The position numbers were made by a program, and so were the translations under genes. A stretch of DNA of 64,000 bases, from assembly GCF_901709675.1 (NCBI RefSeq), contig NC_051092.1, positions 13,016,491 through 13,080,490 of the forward strand, in the 5' to 3' direction. The notes below the pieces were generated by a model. It ran no database searches and was not told the origin of the DNA. It saw only the letters and a program-made list of their open reading frames with translations. Positions 1 to 56,989 of the stretch are shown one piece after another (position 1 is the first letter of the stretch; each line of letters starts with the position of its first letter). This DNA is from Syngnathus acus. Taxonomy: Eukaryota; Chordata; Actinopteri; Syngnathiformes; Syngnathidae.

Positions 1-12
1 TGATCATCCTGC

Positions 13-63
13 CACTTAAATGTTGTTAGTCACCTGAATGTTGTTAGTCACTTAAATGTTGTA
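13..63. repeat. 18-nt tandem repeat, nearly 3 copies
   Basis: Units 13-30, 31-48 and 49-63 share the pattern CAC(T/C)T(A/G)AATGTTGTTAGT. It abuts the LINE-tail-like sequence that follows. Confidence 0.85.
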
Positions 64-131
64 CAGAGGCTGAGATCAAATTCCTGGTTTGGCATGCACA
101 AACTTGGCCAATAAAGCTGATTCTGATATTG
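64..131 (+). mobile_element. 3' tail of an L2/CR1-type LINE
   Basis: Plus-strand sequence ends CCAATAAAGCTGATTCTGAT, the form of many fish LINE 3' ends (AATAAA-like signal followed by short TTCTGA repeats). Only the tail is present. A related tail type occurs at 60231-60270 on the other strand. Confidence 0.55.
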
Positions 132-2584
132 TAACCGGATTAATGGGCGGTTTCCCTTTATATTGAGGACTGGTCTTTTGGAGAAAAATAATAAATAGCA
201 CCGCATCAGCCCAAAAAGACACCGGCCCGTCTGCCAGATGGCCAGTCCAGCCCTGATGGTAACACTGCATATAAATATTATGGAAAGATAATATTCTGAT
301 GAAAATGTTTGTATGTACACTGTCCTCAGAAGAGATGTCTTCCAGGCACGACTGGTCCAGTCCATATCGAGGCCTGTCATTGTTTTTCCTAAACTGCTTA
401 GAGCGAGCGTGTGGAAAGCCAGCAGAGCCCCGAGCCCAGGGGAAATATGGCCTTGTCGCATTACCTACGCACACCACTGCCAGACGCACACATGGGAATG
501 CATTCATGGCCTTGCACTTGCAGCTAAGAGCACATGCATGCACACACACACACATTTATGCACATTGAATATGGACAAACACACACAGCAACACACAAGG
601 TCTCCTGTGGAAAGGTAGAAGGGGACGATGTAGGGAGAGAAGAGGAGATGGAGATAAAGAGAAAATGTAATCGGCTTTGTCGTGCACTCTCATTTCTCTT
701 ATCTTCTTCATTGCACACTGAATTCCTGTGTGCGCATTTGTGTTGGCTTCTGTTGTCACTTTTGCCAATTGTGTGTGTTCACGCATTGATCATGTCTAAA
801 GTTAGAAAGAGCTCCGCTCACGTCTGGACTTTTTATAACAGGCGAACGTTGACGACATTGCTTGAGTGTGCGGAGAACAAGCCGAATGATGACTTTGAGT
901 CACTCAGTGTGTGTGTGTGTGTGAATGCTACCCTCATGTATCATGGAGTACCTGTCAGTTCATAAATGTGTGTCAAATGCATGTATATATGGGGGTAATT
1001 GGAGGCATTCCAAATCTGTGTGTGTGTGTGTTGCCCTTTTTAACAGTAAATGAAAAATCACCTCAGTGGCCTTGTGGTCTTCCTTGAGTTCAATGTATTT
1101 ATAGTTGAGTTGACATTCTTCCAACAACGTGCTTCGGGACAAGCAGATGGGCTAGCCTGCTTCCTCTCCTCCCTGGCTTGTCTTTGGCCCCACCCGTCCA
1201 GGACAGGATGCTGCCTCGGGAGCTGCTTGAAAATAAACGCACCCGCCTGCACTCACTTACACTTCCGTGGCTACCTTGGTGACTTGTCCACATGTCTCCC
1301 TGTAACTCGTCCATCTCTTCGGCTAAGTGGTAAATGACACACGCTCGTTAATCCAAAACATGGGTTTCGCCCTCAAATGAGTCACGAGCAGTCCTGATTT
1401 TCTCCTCCTCTGGCTCAGTCTGCGTGACCTTCTGTTTGGAGTCTTTTTCTCCCATGGGGACTTCCCCTCCCCTCTGCCCCAGACAGTAAGTACTGGTTTG
1501 GACCAGTAAACACACCAAAAATACACTCACAGCACGAAAGGGCGCGTACCCAAAACCGTAACACGAGAGGCAAAGGCACGCACTGTTCACCCCCCCACCC
1601 AAACAAACACACACCTCCGCAGCAAAGGTGTGAGCGCCTTGCTGGAAGCCATTACACAAAGGAGGAAGTGACCTCACTTCCAGCACAGACAGCAAATCAC
1701 ACCGGAACATCACATGACAAATTTGAGTCACACCAAGAGCGTCAACGGATCTTCGGCTCAAGTTCTACCTTCTTGCACACTTACTCACACGGACGTGGAT
1801 CATAAAGCACGCGCTGTGATTTCACAGCCAGCAGCAACACCAAACATTGTCACAACCCACACTCAGACCCAAACATAGCAAAGAACACATCAAGCGGATA
1901 CACACTATTGTGGTTCAGCCGCAAACACATCTTTTATTATTCAGTTAGAGGGAGACGGCGAGGCTCTTTTGATTGGACGCACATATTGTTCTCAGATATA
2001 ATTCAAACACCGATGATTATACATTAAAGATAGGTGGACATCAAGTATAGCTAGACGAGCAGGAACATAGCAGATATCTGTACAAACAACCTGCGCAATT
2101 TAAAAAATAAAAGAATGGCTCAAATGAATGTGTCATCCATTTAGAATACAAAACACGTAGTGCCAAATGAATACATCTTTGAGCATTGTTACGATTCCAA
2201 AGGCTAAATATTTCATAGTCTCCTTAGATTGTGTCGATGTACCTCCGAGCTTTGGCCTGTGAGTATAAAACCAGTAAATGTTCTTTCATTGCATCTAAAA
2301 GCATTACAGTGTGTGCATGTAAAACTATAACATTCAAAAGTGCAGGGGCGCAGCATAGGTGGAGAGAAACAACCCACGTACAAAACTAACGACCCCCCCA
2401 TCCATTCACTTATTTATCTGACCAGCGATCTACCCATCTAGCTCTGATGCAATATTAACTAGCGCTAAAGGAGAACAACAGATCCCAGGGAATCAAAGAG
2501 AGCCATGACTGGGGAGTTTTAGTGATGGATGGATGGATGGATCAAGGGAAACTTTCAGGGCATGCGGCTGCACAACAGCACCCC
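132..2584. other. 3' UTR or intergenic flank, no gene seen
   Basis: No coding similarity recognised. Contains short CA/GT runs (541-590, 909-922, 1017-1031, 1600-1615) and a small GGAT run (2525-2543). Reading frames here are short and lack known domains. Confidence 0.5.
1933..1938 (-). terminator. Candidate polyadenylation signal AATAAA
   Basis: AATAAA on the minus strand, followed within about 50 nt by G/T-rich sequence. It would close a 3' UTR of about 650 nt if the 2585-2593 terminal exon is real. Single hexamers are common, so support is weak. Confidence 0.2.
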
Positions 2585-2593
2585 TTAGAGGCC
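2585..2593 (-). CDS. znf423: Weak candidate for the terminal znf423 codons
   Basis: Minus-strand sequence CATGTTGTTTTTCCAG is a good acceptor with a polypyrimidine tract. Joined in phase 0 to ELQ it gives Gly-Leu-stop (GGCCTCTAA). This would leave the last finger without its His residues, unlike the family ending, so it may be fortuitous. The true last exon may instead lie left of position 1. Confidence 0.22.
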   Translation of the reverse strand, partial: GL

Positions 2594-45769
<43,176 letters not shown>

Positions 45770-48699
45770 CTAAGAAAAACATTAAGGATGGGTTGACAGT
45801 GTTGTTGTTTTAACATACTTCAAATTGATGCGCCACTATATAGGAAGAAGTACATAGCCACAAGATTCCCGCCCAAAATCACAATTAGAGCACAGGCAGC
45901 ATTAGAATGATTAATAAGAAGTTACATCTTTCTTGGAAGGCAAGAGGCAGCCTGTGGGAGTTCTCAAATGAGAGAGAGAGGCTATAAACAAAAAAAAAAG
46001 TAAACACATTTATCCTGGTTACACACACGCCTGCAAACACAGAAGGCAAATGAGGGTGGCAGAGATGAAGAGAAAGAAAGAGAAGAAAGACACATACTCC
46101 GGCGGCGGCAGTAGCAACATCTAAATAGAAGGCTCCAAGAACTATGTATCCCCGCCGGGGCCCAGAAACAAGGACAGAGTGTATTTTCTCTCCCTTCGTC
46201 CTCCCTCTGCAGCCATCCCTCATTCCATCTCTCCCCTCCCAGCCCTCCATTCATCCCCGAGGGCCAGAGATCCGCCTCATCATATTTTCATTAGGGCCTT
46301 GGCAGATTGAAACGTCTGAATAGTGATTAGGAGATATGCCTGGCTGAGAAAGACTGCTTTACACACTCCCTATATCTCAACTACATGCTAACATTGCTCT
46401 TTTTTGCAACCTCTCCCTTGACTATGTAAGAGGTTAGATCCTGTGCAGTCTAGCACAGTGGCAACAGCAAGGCCACGGCTTTTTAATAGACACTTCAGGA
46501 AAAGGTTTAACATGACAAAGAGGAGGCTGAATAAAGCACGCTTGTTCTGTTCGCCTTGGCGTGCAGAGCAAAGCAGCGCAAGTAAGGCGATTAGCATTTG
46601 CAAAATGGATACAGCGGACGTTTTCTTTTATCTGATTGCTAAGCAAAGAGAGGAAAATAAGGGAATGAGAGATGAAGTCACACCGATATTACGGCAATGG
46701 CGACGCACGAGCCGACATTGGTGGCGACGTCTTTCTCCGGATGGTTTTGCAAATTCAACTGACACGCATCGTTTCGCCTCAACCGATTACAATCATGCTT
46801 GCTTACACGTGTGTGTGTGTGTGTGTGTGTTTGTGTGTGTGTGTGCGTGTGTGTGTGTAGTCCACTGTGTATTGCATTATAGAGAGCGCCTGGAAACAGA
46901 TTCCTGCCTGTGATGAATCGATTGCCGGAAAAAATGTAGGGACAGCGACGTGCAAATAGAACTCTGCAAGGTTTGCGGGTTAAAAAACAAACTAGAAAAC
47001 CATGAATTATAAATTTAGCTAGTAGAAAAGGGCTGAAGAAGAAAAAGTATTACTGAAATAAAAAGACAATATAGTGAGTGAATGAGACTGAAACATCAAA
47101 CTGAGGTAAAAAAATATATTGTCATTAAAGTAGGGTGGGATGTAAAAAGGCCAATGGGACCTAACAACATAACATTTTTTTTAACTAAAATTCAACTAAT
47201 CCAGTGCCATGACCTGAATGTCTTCTTCCACCCTGCAGTGAGAGAACATATAATGTTTTCTAAAGATGAAACCCATGAGCTGCAAATATGTGTACAATAA
47301 AAAGAGCCGGGGCACCAAAAATGAACCCTGTAGAACACCATATGGCAGTGGGGCACAGCAGGACTCAAAACCCCAAAAGCTCTGTCTGCCAGGACCTAAA
47401 CCACTCCTCTAGAGCGCTACAACTGATGGCCAACTGGTGCTGCAAACAAGCCAAAAGACTACTGAGGTCCAACAAAACAAGACACACTTAGTCTCCGGTG
47501 TTATTAGCCATTAAAAACTCATAACACGGCTGACTGTGCTATGGAGCATCTTAAAATCTGACTGTAAAACTTCAAAGACAACCAAGAAAGATTTCAACTG
47601 AGTGTGCAACACTTTTTACAGAATTGTTGAGGCAGTGTGGAAATGGATCGAAAATTTGATTGGAGACCTTGGTCAAGACCAGGTTTCTTGAGCAGGGTTG
47701 GACCACACCATGTTGGGGACCTAACTACACCAGAAAACAGACTGCACAACTAAATCCATGCCATAAACCCAGTGTTAACGATTTATATCCTTAAAGTTGT
47801 TCATATGTAAATCCGTCAAACATACAACAAAGGGAAAAAGCAAAATTCAAAGCATGTTTTCTCCGATTGATGATTTTTTTTGTATGCTTTGGTTTCATCT
47901 TGGTGAAATTAAATTGGAATGGGAGTCACAGAACACTGTCCCTTAATCTTGGTATGTTGGAGTCTGACGGCATGGCGGAAAACGCAAAGCAGATGGAGCG
48001 AATTAACTCATTTTAAAGGCAGTTCAAAGTATGAGTCGGTGAGGTTGGATTCATGTTTGTGAGGTCGCGAGAAGGAAGGAAGACATGATGAACGAGAGGG
48101 ACTGAACAGAGACGGACTGGGTCAGAGCATGAGGGAGAAATCACTTTTTGAAGGGTGGGGTGGAGGGGTGTCGGGGAAGAATGGGAGGGGAGATTAGCGT
48201 CATTAAAGAGCCTTAATCCTCTGACTAGCGTGGCTGGCGCTAAAATGGAGGATCACACGGCTTTTTAACGGCGTCTTTGTCAGGCGGCCACGAGGGGACC
48301 TGGCAAGACAAGGCCGAATGGTAAACTGGGAGGAATTGGGAGATGGGGAGGAAAGGAAAGGGGGAGGGGGGGCAAGAAATTTTCAGTGAAATGTTAAATT
48401 ATAGAACAAACCTCAAGAGAAGAGACATTAAGGGTGGATGGATGTTGCGGCTTTTTTTCGCTTTGGGAGGAAAAGTAGAAAATGTAGTTTAAAAGGGGGA
48501 GGGGAGACGACGGGGTTGACACATACTGTTAATATCCCTACCTTTTTCTTCTTCTACGAGAGAGGCAAAGTGGAGAAGCGCGGCTCCCCAAGTGTGGTCT
48601 TTAACTTTCTTTAACCACTTTAACTTTCACTCTGCACTCTACTGGCATGTCAGCCTCACTCCTCAGTTTTCATCCCTCTGTCTCTGACTCCAACCGTCC
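45770..48699 (-). other. Upstream znf423 intron, part 1
   Basis: Sequence right of the exon at 45769. It includes GT runs at 46809-46858, repeat-poor patches at 46260-46380 and 46680-46800, an unrecognised repeat-like segment at 47170-47760, and a CNE-like patch at 48180-48320 (GATTAGCGTCATTAAAGAGC). No exon for the N-terminal finger was found. Confidence 0.65.
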
Positions 48700-48832
48700 G
48701 TCCGTTTGTCCATCCGTCCGTTTGTCCATCCGTCCTTGTCCATCCATCATCCCTCCATCCCTCCATCCCTCCATCCATCCCTCCCTCCCTCCCTCCCTCC
48801 CTCCCTCCCTCCCTCCATCCATCCATCCATCT
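48700..48832. repeat. (CCAT/CCTC)n tetranucleotide array
   Basis: Runs of CCGTTTGTCCATC, then CCATCCCT and CCTC repeats, ending in (CATC)n. It is a polypyrimidine tract on the plus strand and purine-rich in the transcript. Confidence 0.95.
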
Positions 48833-51800
48833 AAACACCACATTTGCTGAAGTAGGCTTGATACCTTCTATTGCTAATCATACACCTTTGTTCACTAACA
48901 TCAACACAACATCCCTAAATCATGTTTAATCGCTAATACACATACATATAAGTCCCAACAACACAAACAGCTCTTCATACTTGCCAAAAGCAAATGACTG
49001 TGGTCATCCTCCCAATCTCAATCCAAAGGTTTTGGAGCCTGGAGTGAGGCATGGAAATGTTTCATGCTCAACAGCGAAGGATGATTTAAGGGTCGCCTCA
49101 ATTTGCCCTTTATTTCTTTTAACTCCTTATAACAGCCACTGCCTTTTTTTCTTCCTACCAATTTGCCACTTCCATTTTTCTATTTGGCCATTGCGCCGAA
49201 CACCGCCTTTACACGCGGGAACCCTGCTGGCCTCCTCTCGCTCCACCTTCCTCACCCTTCACCCTCTACCTTCTCTTGCTCCTCGGCTCCCCTGGGGCAG
49301 CCCCAGGCTGCTCTAGTGTGAGTGCAGACAGCCCCGGACTCACCATAGGGAGCAGAAAAACAACTCTGCACTCTGGGTAGCCCGGAACACACTCATGATT
49401 GCCTTCTTTAAAAAGAAAAGAACCTGAATGAATATAACCAAATTGTGCTGCGGGGGGAAAAAAATGCAGCATAGCGATTACCAGGGAGGAGGTCAAAATA
49501 CTAGATGTGATTGGACTTAAAGAAGTTGAGAACAGAAGCGAAAGCCCTACCTGTTTCTGTAACCATCATGTGAGTTGGCATGGCAACTGATCAGCCAATC
49601 ACGGCTTTTTGGTTGCTCTGAATCATAATAATTGCACAGCGGGCAGGTGAATTTGACCAGTTAGATTGTTTGGTTGAAACTACCTGTTGCGTAGTCTGAT
49701 GGAACTGTAAGGAATAAAATAAAAAAATAAAAAATGTCACCGACATTCTTACACTACAACATAAAGAGGACTGATTCATTTCTACAATCATGTTTCTCGG
49801 TTTCTGGCCAGCATTTTTGCACTTCAAATGAATGCATTGGTTGCTCACATATGGCTCCATGCAACCCTGGTTTATGCTTGTGGGGGGCACAGACCTTTGC
49901 TATCCTCCGTGCAATTCACATGGGATGCAGTCTGTCGGGACAAGTTCACATAACATACAGTAAAGAGGACAGACCGAAAGGACGATAAAGCAGTCTGCGC
50001 GGGCGTGTTGAGCCGTTGACGATACTAACGGATGGATAAAAACACACACACAAATACACACGACGCAGGCAGTGGGGACCCTCACCTTCTGCCCTGGGAA
50101 AGGGTCCGGCTGCTTCGGACGCTTTTGGGCGCCAACTGCTCCATATGGACAGTGTGTGTCTGTTTGTGCCAATGTTTTTTGAGGGCAGAAGGTTAGGAGG
50201 AGGGCTGACACTATACATACTTTGTGCAGATAACAGAACACGTGTGACAATACATGTCACAATTAAAAATAAATAAATAAACCTGAGTACGAAAAAGGGT
50301 GTCAACCAACGTAATGAACAGCACACTATATGGTAAATATTATATACGTTTTATTCATAAAATAAGCTATGAGATGCAAGAAGCCCAAAAAAAAAAAATC
50401 ATAAAAATGGGAAAGTTTGAATCAATATATTGTGAAAAAGATCAGTTCAGCAAGTATCAAAGCCTTAAAGCATTTTTTTCCTCTTTAATTGGTTTTGGTG
50501 GATTTTTTTGTGCCACTTAGAACCTGTTTGAATTCCAATCAGCAATACTTCATTGTGATTATATTAATTTATTAATTTGTCAAAAAGTGGTCAGAGCAGC
50601 TATGTCACAGATATTTTTTTTCTTGAGACACAAAATCCACACTGCTCCCTCCTCTGTCCCACTTTTTGTCCATCTCCTTTGCTGTTTGTTCACTCAGAAA
50701 TGAGAACCAGGTGCTGGGCAGTGTTAGATAAACAACAACACCATTGCCAATGCACACAAAAACACCACGTATGGATTTGGGTGTTTGTGTATTAACACAA
50801 GCACGCGCGTACAAAAGTGCGGTCGCCCCGTGTGCAACGATGGCTCGCGGCTATATCATGTATTTATAAGAACGAGGTCTGATGGGCTGACTGGCCGCTT
50901 ATTAACCAAAAAACACGTTTGTCATAAAACACACCCACTGTACATATAAAAAAAAAAGAAAAAACACATAAAGAAGCCCTCAGATGTTTACACAAGCATT
51001 CGTGTGGTTATAATCACGCACACGTACTTTTGAAGTGCTACTTTGTGCATAATATTGGATCATTATCATTTAGCTGGAGCATCCTGTAGATTCTCGAGTG
51101 TATTTATGGAGATATAAGCAACATCTAGACCTGACTGGATATTGAGATGTATTCGCCGTATTACGCAGATGCGAACACTCAAGTCCTTCCTCATTAACCT
51201 ATGTGTAAGTGGGACCTATAAATAAGTGATGCAGGCAGCTGGAGCTTGCCTTTCAAAACACAAACACGCAGTTACAGGCATACGTGCACAGGTAAATAAA
51301 CAAACAAACAAACAAACAAACCCATTTTGGCTGTATGAATACGCCAAACGCACATCAGTAACCACCCGGATAGGAAATTTACTGAAGCTCTTCTCCACCA
51401 AAAATCTGACGCAATGCAGAAACTCCCATGATGAGGGGCAGAGAGTGATGAGACTATAAAACGAGGGGAATAAGAGGCAGTAAGGCAATGAGGCTGTGAA
51501 GACCCAGGGGAGAGTGGTAGAGGGGGGGTCTTGTGCTCAGGGGAACCCAGAAAGCAAGCTGCGGGAGGCGGGTACCTCCTGCCTGCCATTCCTCTTCCCT
51601 CCCTTCCCTTCTGGAGGATTGGATCCTGGACAGCCCCCAAGTCACAACGCGTAAACCCCCCGTGAGTGGAATACATGCGAGCACACATACACACGCACTA
51701 AAGAGATGTTCCCAGAGGAGACGAGAAGCAGAGCAGAACACCTGGACCTGCCATTAGTGGCACATTCAGGGATTAGGGGCACAGACGGCAAGAGAGAATG

Positions 51801-54800
51801 CACACTGGGATGGGCGCTTATATGCAGAAAGTAATAAATAATAAACATTCACACACATATACCAAGCATGTTTCCAATATTGTGCCTCCGAGAAAAACGG
51901 GAGGATGCGAAACAACTCTTCAAGATGTTGTTCTACAGCACTCCAAACTAAAATGTAGCCACGGCGATAGCATGTTTACATCCAGAGAAAAAAAATACAC
52001 ACACAACAAGGACTCACCACTTTTATACCACCTGGACACGGTGCGGAGTAATTACTGATGCAATAAACCGTTTGCTCCCCCAAGAGAGTCCATATAACCA
52101 GCTGGGGGTCAAGGACGGCCACAGAGATTAAACAAGAGAAAAAGGGAAGCGGGATGAAAAAGAAGAAGTGAATACTATTCATGTGTGACTGTATTATTTC
52201 AGAAGCATCACAAATAACCAAACCACATTTTGTCACTCCACCACAATCCAAAAGTTAACTCTTATTCTAGTAGCTGTTGGCATGTTGGGAAGGAAACAAT
52301 GCTCAAGTATCAAGTCCAATGTGATACGGACGGAGGCGTTAAAAAAAAAAAAAGTCTTGAAAAAAAAAAAAGGCCCCTGGCTGAATGAAAGCCCACACAC
52401 TGGCTTTAACAAAGACCAGCGCATACACGGGGAGGGATGCTGGACATAAACAAAGGTGGATTTAGTACTTAAGTATGTGTGTGAGTGTTGTGTGGAACTA
52501 AGTGGGTGTGTGTGAGCTGGTGACATGAAACAGATCAAAGTGGGGAGAGGTCAATAGGGCAGTGAGGGAGGATAGGGGGGTCCCGTTATTGCAAGCCACA
52601 TCTGCAACTTGGACTATGTAGTTGGGTGGTTTTTTTTTTTGGTGTAAATTGGTCTGACGCATACACTCAATGTTTCAATATAGTGCAATTTAAGAAATGG
52701 AAGGAGGAAGTAAGAAAAGACAACATGATTGAGGTCGTCCAGTTGCTAACTACTGTAACAAATTGAAGAATGTTCACAAATTAGCATGCATATTGTTTAA
52801 CTTAATGGCCCTTTTGATGGCAGTGCAAAGGCGAAAGGGCAAACTGTTTGTAACTGCCAGTTTCAGAATCCATCATACTTCCCCTGACGCATCTCAAGGG
52901 TGAGTTGTGTTTTGAAATCATTCATTATTTATAGCAGTGGTTCTTGATTATTTTAAGAAGTGGCGGCTTTACCCACACAGATGAAGCAATACAACATATA
53001 GGGAGCGTGAATCCTCGCGGCGTTCACACTTGACGTCAATTGAGCACACCTCTTATTGGTGTGCAACAGGATTCAAGGATGACAATGTTCACACTTAAGC
53101 AACTGCAGCACAGTTTTTCAGTAACCATAGCGGGGTTTGGATTAACCAAAAAAAAAGCCGTCAACACCGCCTAAGGGTCGCCGTTTCTCGCCTTCATCCG
53201 CGGCTGCCGCACCACTCCGAGTAAGCTCCTGTCTCTCTCCCCTCTGTGGAGGAGCAAGCGAAAAGCACAAGCATGCCCCAAAATTAATTTAGACGGTGGA
53301 ATTAAATTAAAAGCATAGCCTCTGGAGTTTTATCATGTACTAATGTTTGAGCCGTTAACTTGGATTGTACGACTAAAACATGAATAATTAAGTACTAATG
53401 GGGCTATTATTATTATTTCAGGAAAGACAATCATATTAAGGGATTTGAATGTGTGGGTTGGGGAGGTAGGAATTAAGCAGAAGGGACATTAGAAAAACAT
53501 GGTGGGTAGAATCCTACCATTGTGTCATTAAGAACCTCTTGTTTGCTAAAGTACACTGACATGCTTTCCAAATCAGAAAGAATTGAGTTTAGGGAGACAA
53601 CATGAACTTGTTTAGAGGCCTGTCCCAATACTTATTTTGAAACATCCTAGTCAGACATTTCTGAAATTTTTGTCAACCTGGCTGCGGTGAGACACACAAG
53701 TGTGTTTGTGTTAGGCACAGCTAAACTATTAACCGTCTCTTAATACAGACCCCCCTCCCCCCCTCCCCTCCCTTATCAGTCAGCAAGCAGTCAGCCCCCC
53801 GTACCCCTTCTGCAGCTGTCACTGCAGCCCTCACCACAAACAGTATTCTCAAAGGACAAACTCCCCAACACACAGGACAAATACCCCCGTCTACTCAAAA
53901 TGTATAACAAACACACGCATATCTTCATGCCCAAGACTGAAGCCTTCTTTACTCACATTTACACACAATTTTATCTGCTTATTCGCAGACTGCATGTTTT
54001 GGCAGCTGACAAGAGGGAGAAATACCCACTTAGCCTCTCACCCAAACCCCCCCAAAAGTCTGCAATCCACTATGGGGCTCAAATCTAACCAAAGAATAGG
54101 AAGTGGCAATTGATGGAGGAAGTTGGACACTTGCAGCAGTGCTGAAGTGATAAAGGGAAGATGAAAATGCAGATGAAGACACAAAGTGCAGCGCGGTGCA
54201 ATTCTCCATCGGAATGGTTTTCATTAGAGCACAGAGGAAAAGGGAAACAAAAGTGAAACGACTTGAAATAGATAGATGGGCTTCTCTTTCGCCGAAGCAC
54301 CTTGCATTCTTTCTCCTCCCCTTCCATCATTGTTGTGCTATTTTGTTGTTTATTTGAAAGGCCTCATCTAACTAGCGGAAGCCTCGACTCCTGACTTATT
54401 TAGCAGAATGCTTTCGATCATATTTGAAAAATGAAAAGCAGTTTGGTTAATATTTCAAAACATTCCCACTTACACCAGGGAGAGAGACAAAGAGAGAGGG
54501 GGTGATAGGGGAAAGGAGGGAACAGAAGGGAGGAATTCTCTTGTTTCTTAACCCCAATTCAAGTAGACACATAATAATACACACATTCTCTTTCCAACCA
54601 ATAAACACAGTGACAAGAAGCCTAAAAAAATCATGTTGGCAAATATTCACACTACACTACAGTAAATATATTATAAAAATAAATTACAAAAAGCCATATA
54701 GGCTCTATTGAATATGCTGAATCGGGTCTTTCACAATCAAAACGCAATACAGGAATAAATTACAAAAGGATTGCGGCAATATATTGGGCAAACAAAAAAA

Positions 54801-56989
54801 AATTATTTGGAAAGGAAAATGTGAAAAAAAAACTAGATGCACTAATCTGCTAACTGCTGCTAACAAAATATAGCACAAATACATTGAGAGGTGTCAAAAT
54901 TACTTGATTATTATAATTCAATTATTTGAGTAATCGGGTAAGGGCCTTTACTCAAGTTCAAATTGTCCAAATCCTCAAATTTTAGCCTCACAACAGCAAT
55001 CATTCTCTAATTTATGATGTCCATCTTTAAATCAGACAGAATATCTTTGTGTTCAAATCAAACTTTTGCAACCATCTGTTTATACTTTTGAAAATGACCT
55101 GAACCAGAAACCAAATCAGTTTTAAAAAGTGAGTGCAACCCCAAACCGTCTCATGTCATTTGTCATTATTTTTTTGCGCAACAACATAAGTTCAAAATAC
55201 ACTTTTGTGCAAAATAGAATTGTATCAGATTTTTCGATTCATCGACAGAATAATCTAGAGACCAAACAATTTAAAAATATTGCATAGTGACAGCACTATA
55301 TACATCTTGAGGGTCACATAAGAGAAGAATCTGTATTGAATGAAAGAATCTCTGCACCAATAACATGGTCGCAAATTGTGCTGTAGACATGTTTTTGTTT
55401 TTGTAGATTTGCCAACATGATTTGGAAGATGACAATCACATGTGGTATTTAATGTATCTTTTAAATGTTTTTCTGGACTGACAACAGGTCTCTGCCTCTC
55501 ACACAAAAATATGCATGCGTAATATGATCATATGTGCAATCATATGCATAATAACACTTGACAATGCCTTTCCCCTGAGAACTCCCACAGTGCAGTGAAT
55601 TCCAATCAGGCAGTTAGCGGGACACCTATTTCAGGGGACAAAAGACAAGGAAAGAAGTAAGGAGTGTGAAAGAAGAGGCCGGGAGTGAACAGAGTGGATG
55701 GAAACAAACGATTCTGCTAGCACCCAGGGGAGAGGGCCCAGAGCAGCTGACGTCAGTGTGCGTGCATGCGTGTTTTGCATCGAAAGAGGGCTGGCAGTCG
55801 GTCCTGGCAACCCCGAGGGACTTCTTGAAACAGGAAAAGAACAGTGTTGAGCAGGACTCCCAGCCCCCACATAACCAGGTGCCCAGACAGAAAGCCTGGC
55901 ACACGAGACACAACCATTGACAAAGACACTGGCTGAAAATGTTGTATCAGTTTGTAATGGCATCTTGGTCGAACCTTCCACTCGGTAAATTGTGACCGCA
56001 TCACAGTATAGTTGCGTCATTTCCACTTTCACTCTCTTGATCCTCTCAGCCGTTTGTCCCCTGCTTTTCTCTGACATTTGGCTGGACAAAGGCGAGTCAC
56101 ACCTGAGCGCTGGGTTAAAACTATTATAGGCTGTCTCCCTGCGGTACGTTGGCCTTTGCCACAACTGTCTATGACTGAAACTGTGCATGTGCATGAATGC
56201 GTAGACACCTGGGGATAGCAAACTTAGCATGCATTGGCTTTTATAGTCAATTCCATGAGATTCACTTAACTGTAAACAAGCGGCATCACTTAGTCAATGA
56301 AAACAGACAATTTATTTTTCAAGCCATTGGCATCGATGGATAGAGTTTAATTAAATGACTTGCACGGTTAAGGTTTCTGTTTGTAATAGAACTACAGACT
56401 TGAGTTCATAACGGATCGAGATCCAGAACATTGAAATGGAAAACTATCTCACACATAAAAACTCTGCACCGTGTCCAAGAGAAATGGAAATTAAAGAGAC
56501 TGGAAACACATTCAGTGTTTTTGTACGGGTTACAGGAACGCGGGTTCCCAATTCCTACTCACTTGCTTTGTCTGACCATGGTTACACTTTAGTTATTGAA
56601 ATTACACTGGCCAGAGCCAGACATTTAGATGTCTTTGCGTTGGCACCAAGATTCTTTGGGGGGTTTTTCAGCTACAAAAAAAAAACGTGTCAGGAATTGA
56701 CCAAATTCCTATTACAATAGAGAACATTTTTTGAAACTAAAACTACTTGCACTAGCGTCACGTTTATTATATCCAAATATATTTTAGCAGAAGTGGGAAT
56801 ATGTTACATACATGAAAGTGGAAAGTAATTCGCAATCAAAAAGTATTTATGTGGTCACACTGGCAGTTCTCGCTTTGAAATAAAATAAATAAATAAAAAA
56901 TACAGTGTTGTGTGAAGTAATGTATCATAAAAAAAAATTCTGAAAACCAACTTAAGTTAAGGACATAACACATCGTAAGTTCTCAAAGC
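48833..56989 (-). other. Upstream znf423 intron, part 2
   Basis: Mainly unique A+T-rich and mixed sequence with a (CAAA)n run at 51299-51320, poly-A runs near 52340-52375, and C-rich patches (53750-53800). 52920-53200 has a TE-like end (GCAGTGGTTCTTGATTATTT). No coding exon recognised. Confidence 0.6.
49574..49587 (+). promoter_or_regulatory. RFX X-box-like motif, one mismatch
   Basis: GTTGGCATGGCAAC fits GTTNCCATGGNAAC at all but one fixed position. It lies in the upstream intron, outside the 8.4-12.9 kb group. Confidence 0.3.

Noticed and set aside
47170-47760. Possible gene fragment (acceptor-like CCACCCTGCAG then REHIMFSKDETHELQICVQ and stop)
   Set aside because: Surrounding frames are broken and the sequence looks like an old dispersed repeat or decayed exon; I could not name a family.
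48700-48832. CRISPR-like regular array
   Set aside because: Simple tetranucleotide repeat in a vertebrate genome; no spacer structure.
49344-49405. Possible znf423 exon with acceptor TTTTTAAAG and donor GTGAGTCC
   Set aside because: The open frame (GNHECVPGYPECRVVF) does not resemble the family, and its phase does not fit the exon at 45769; the matching frame hits a stop.
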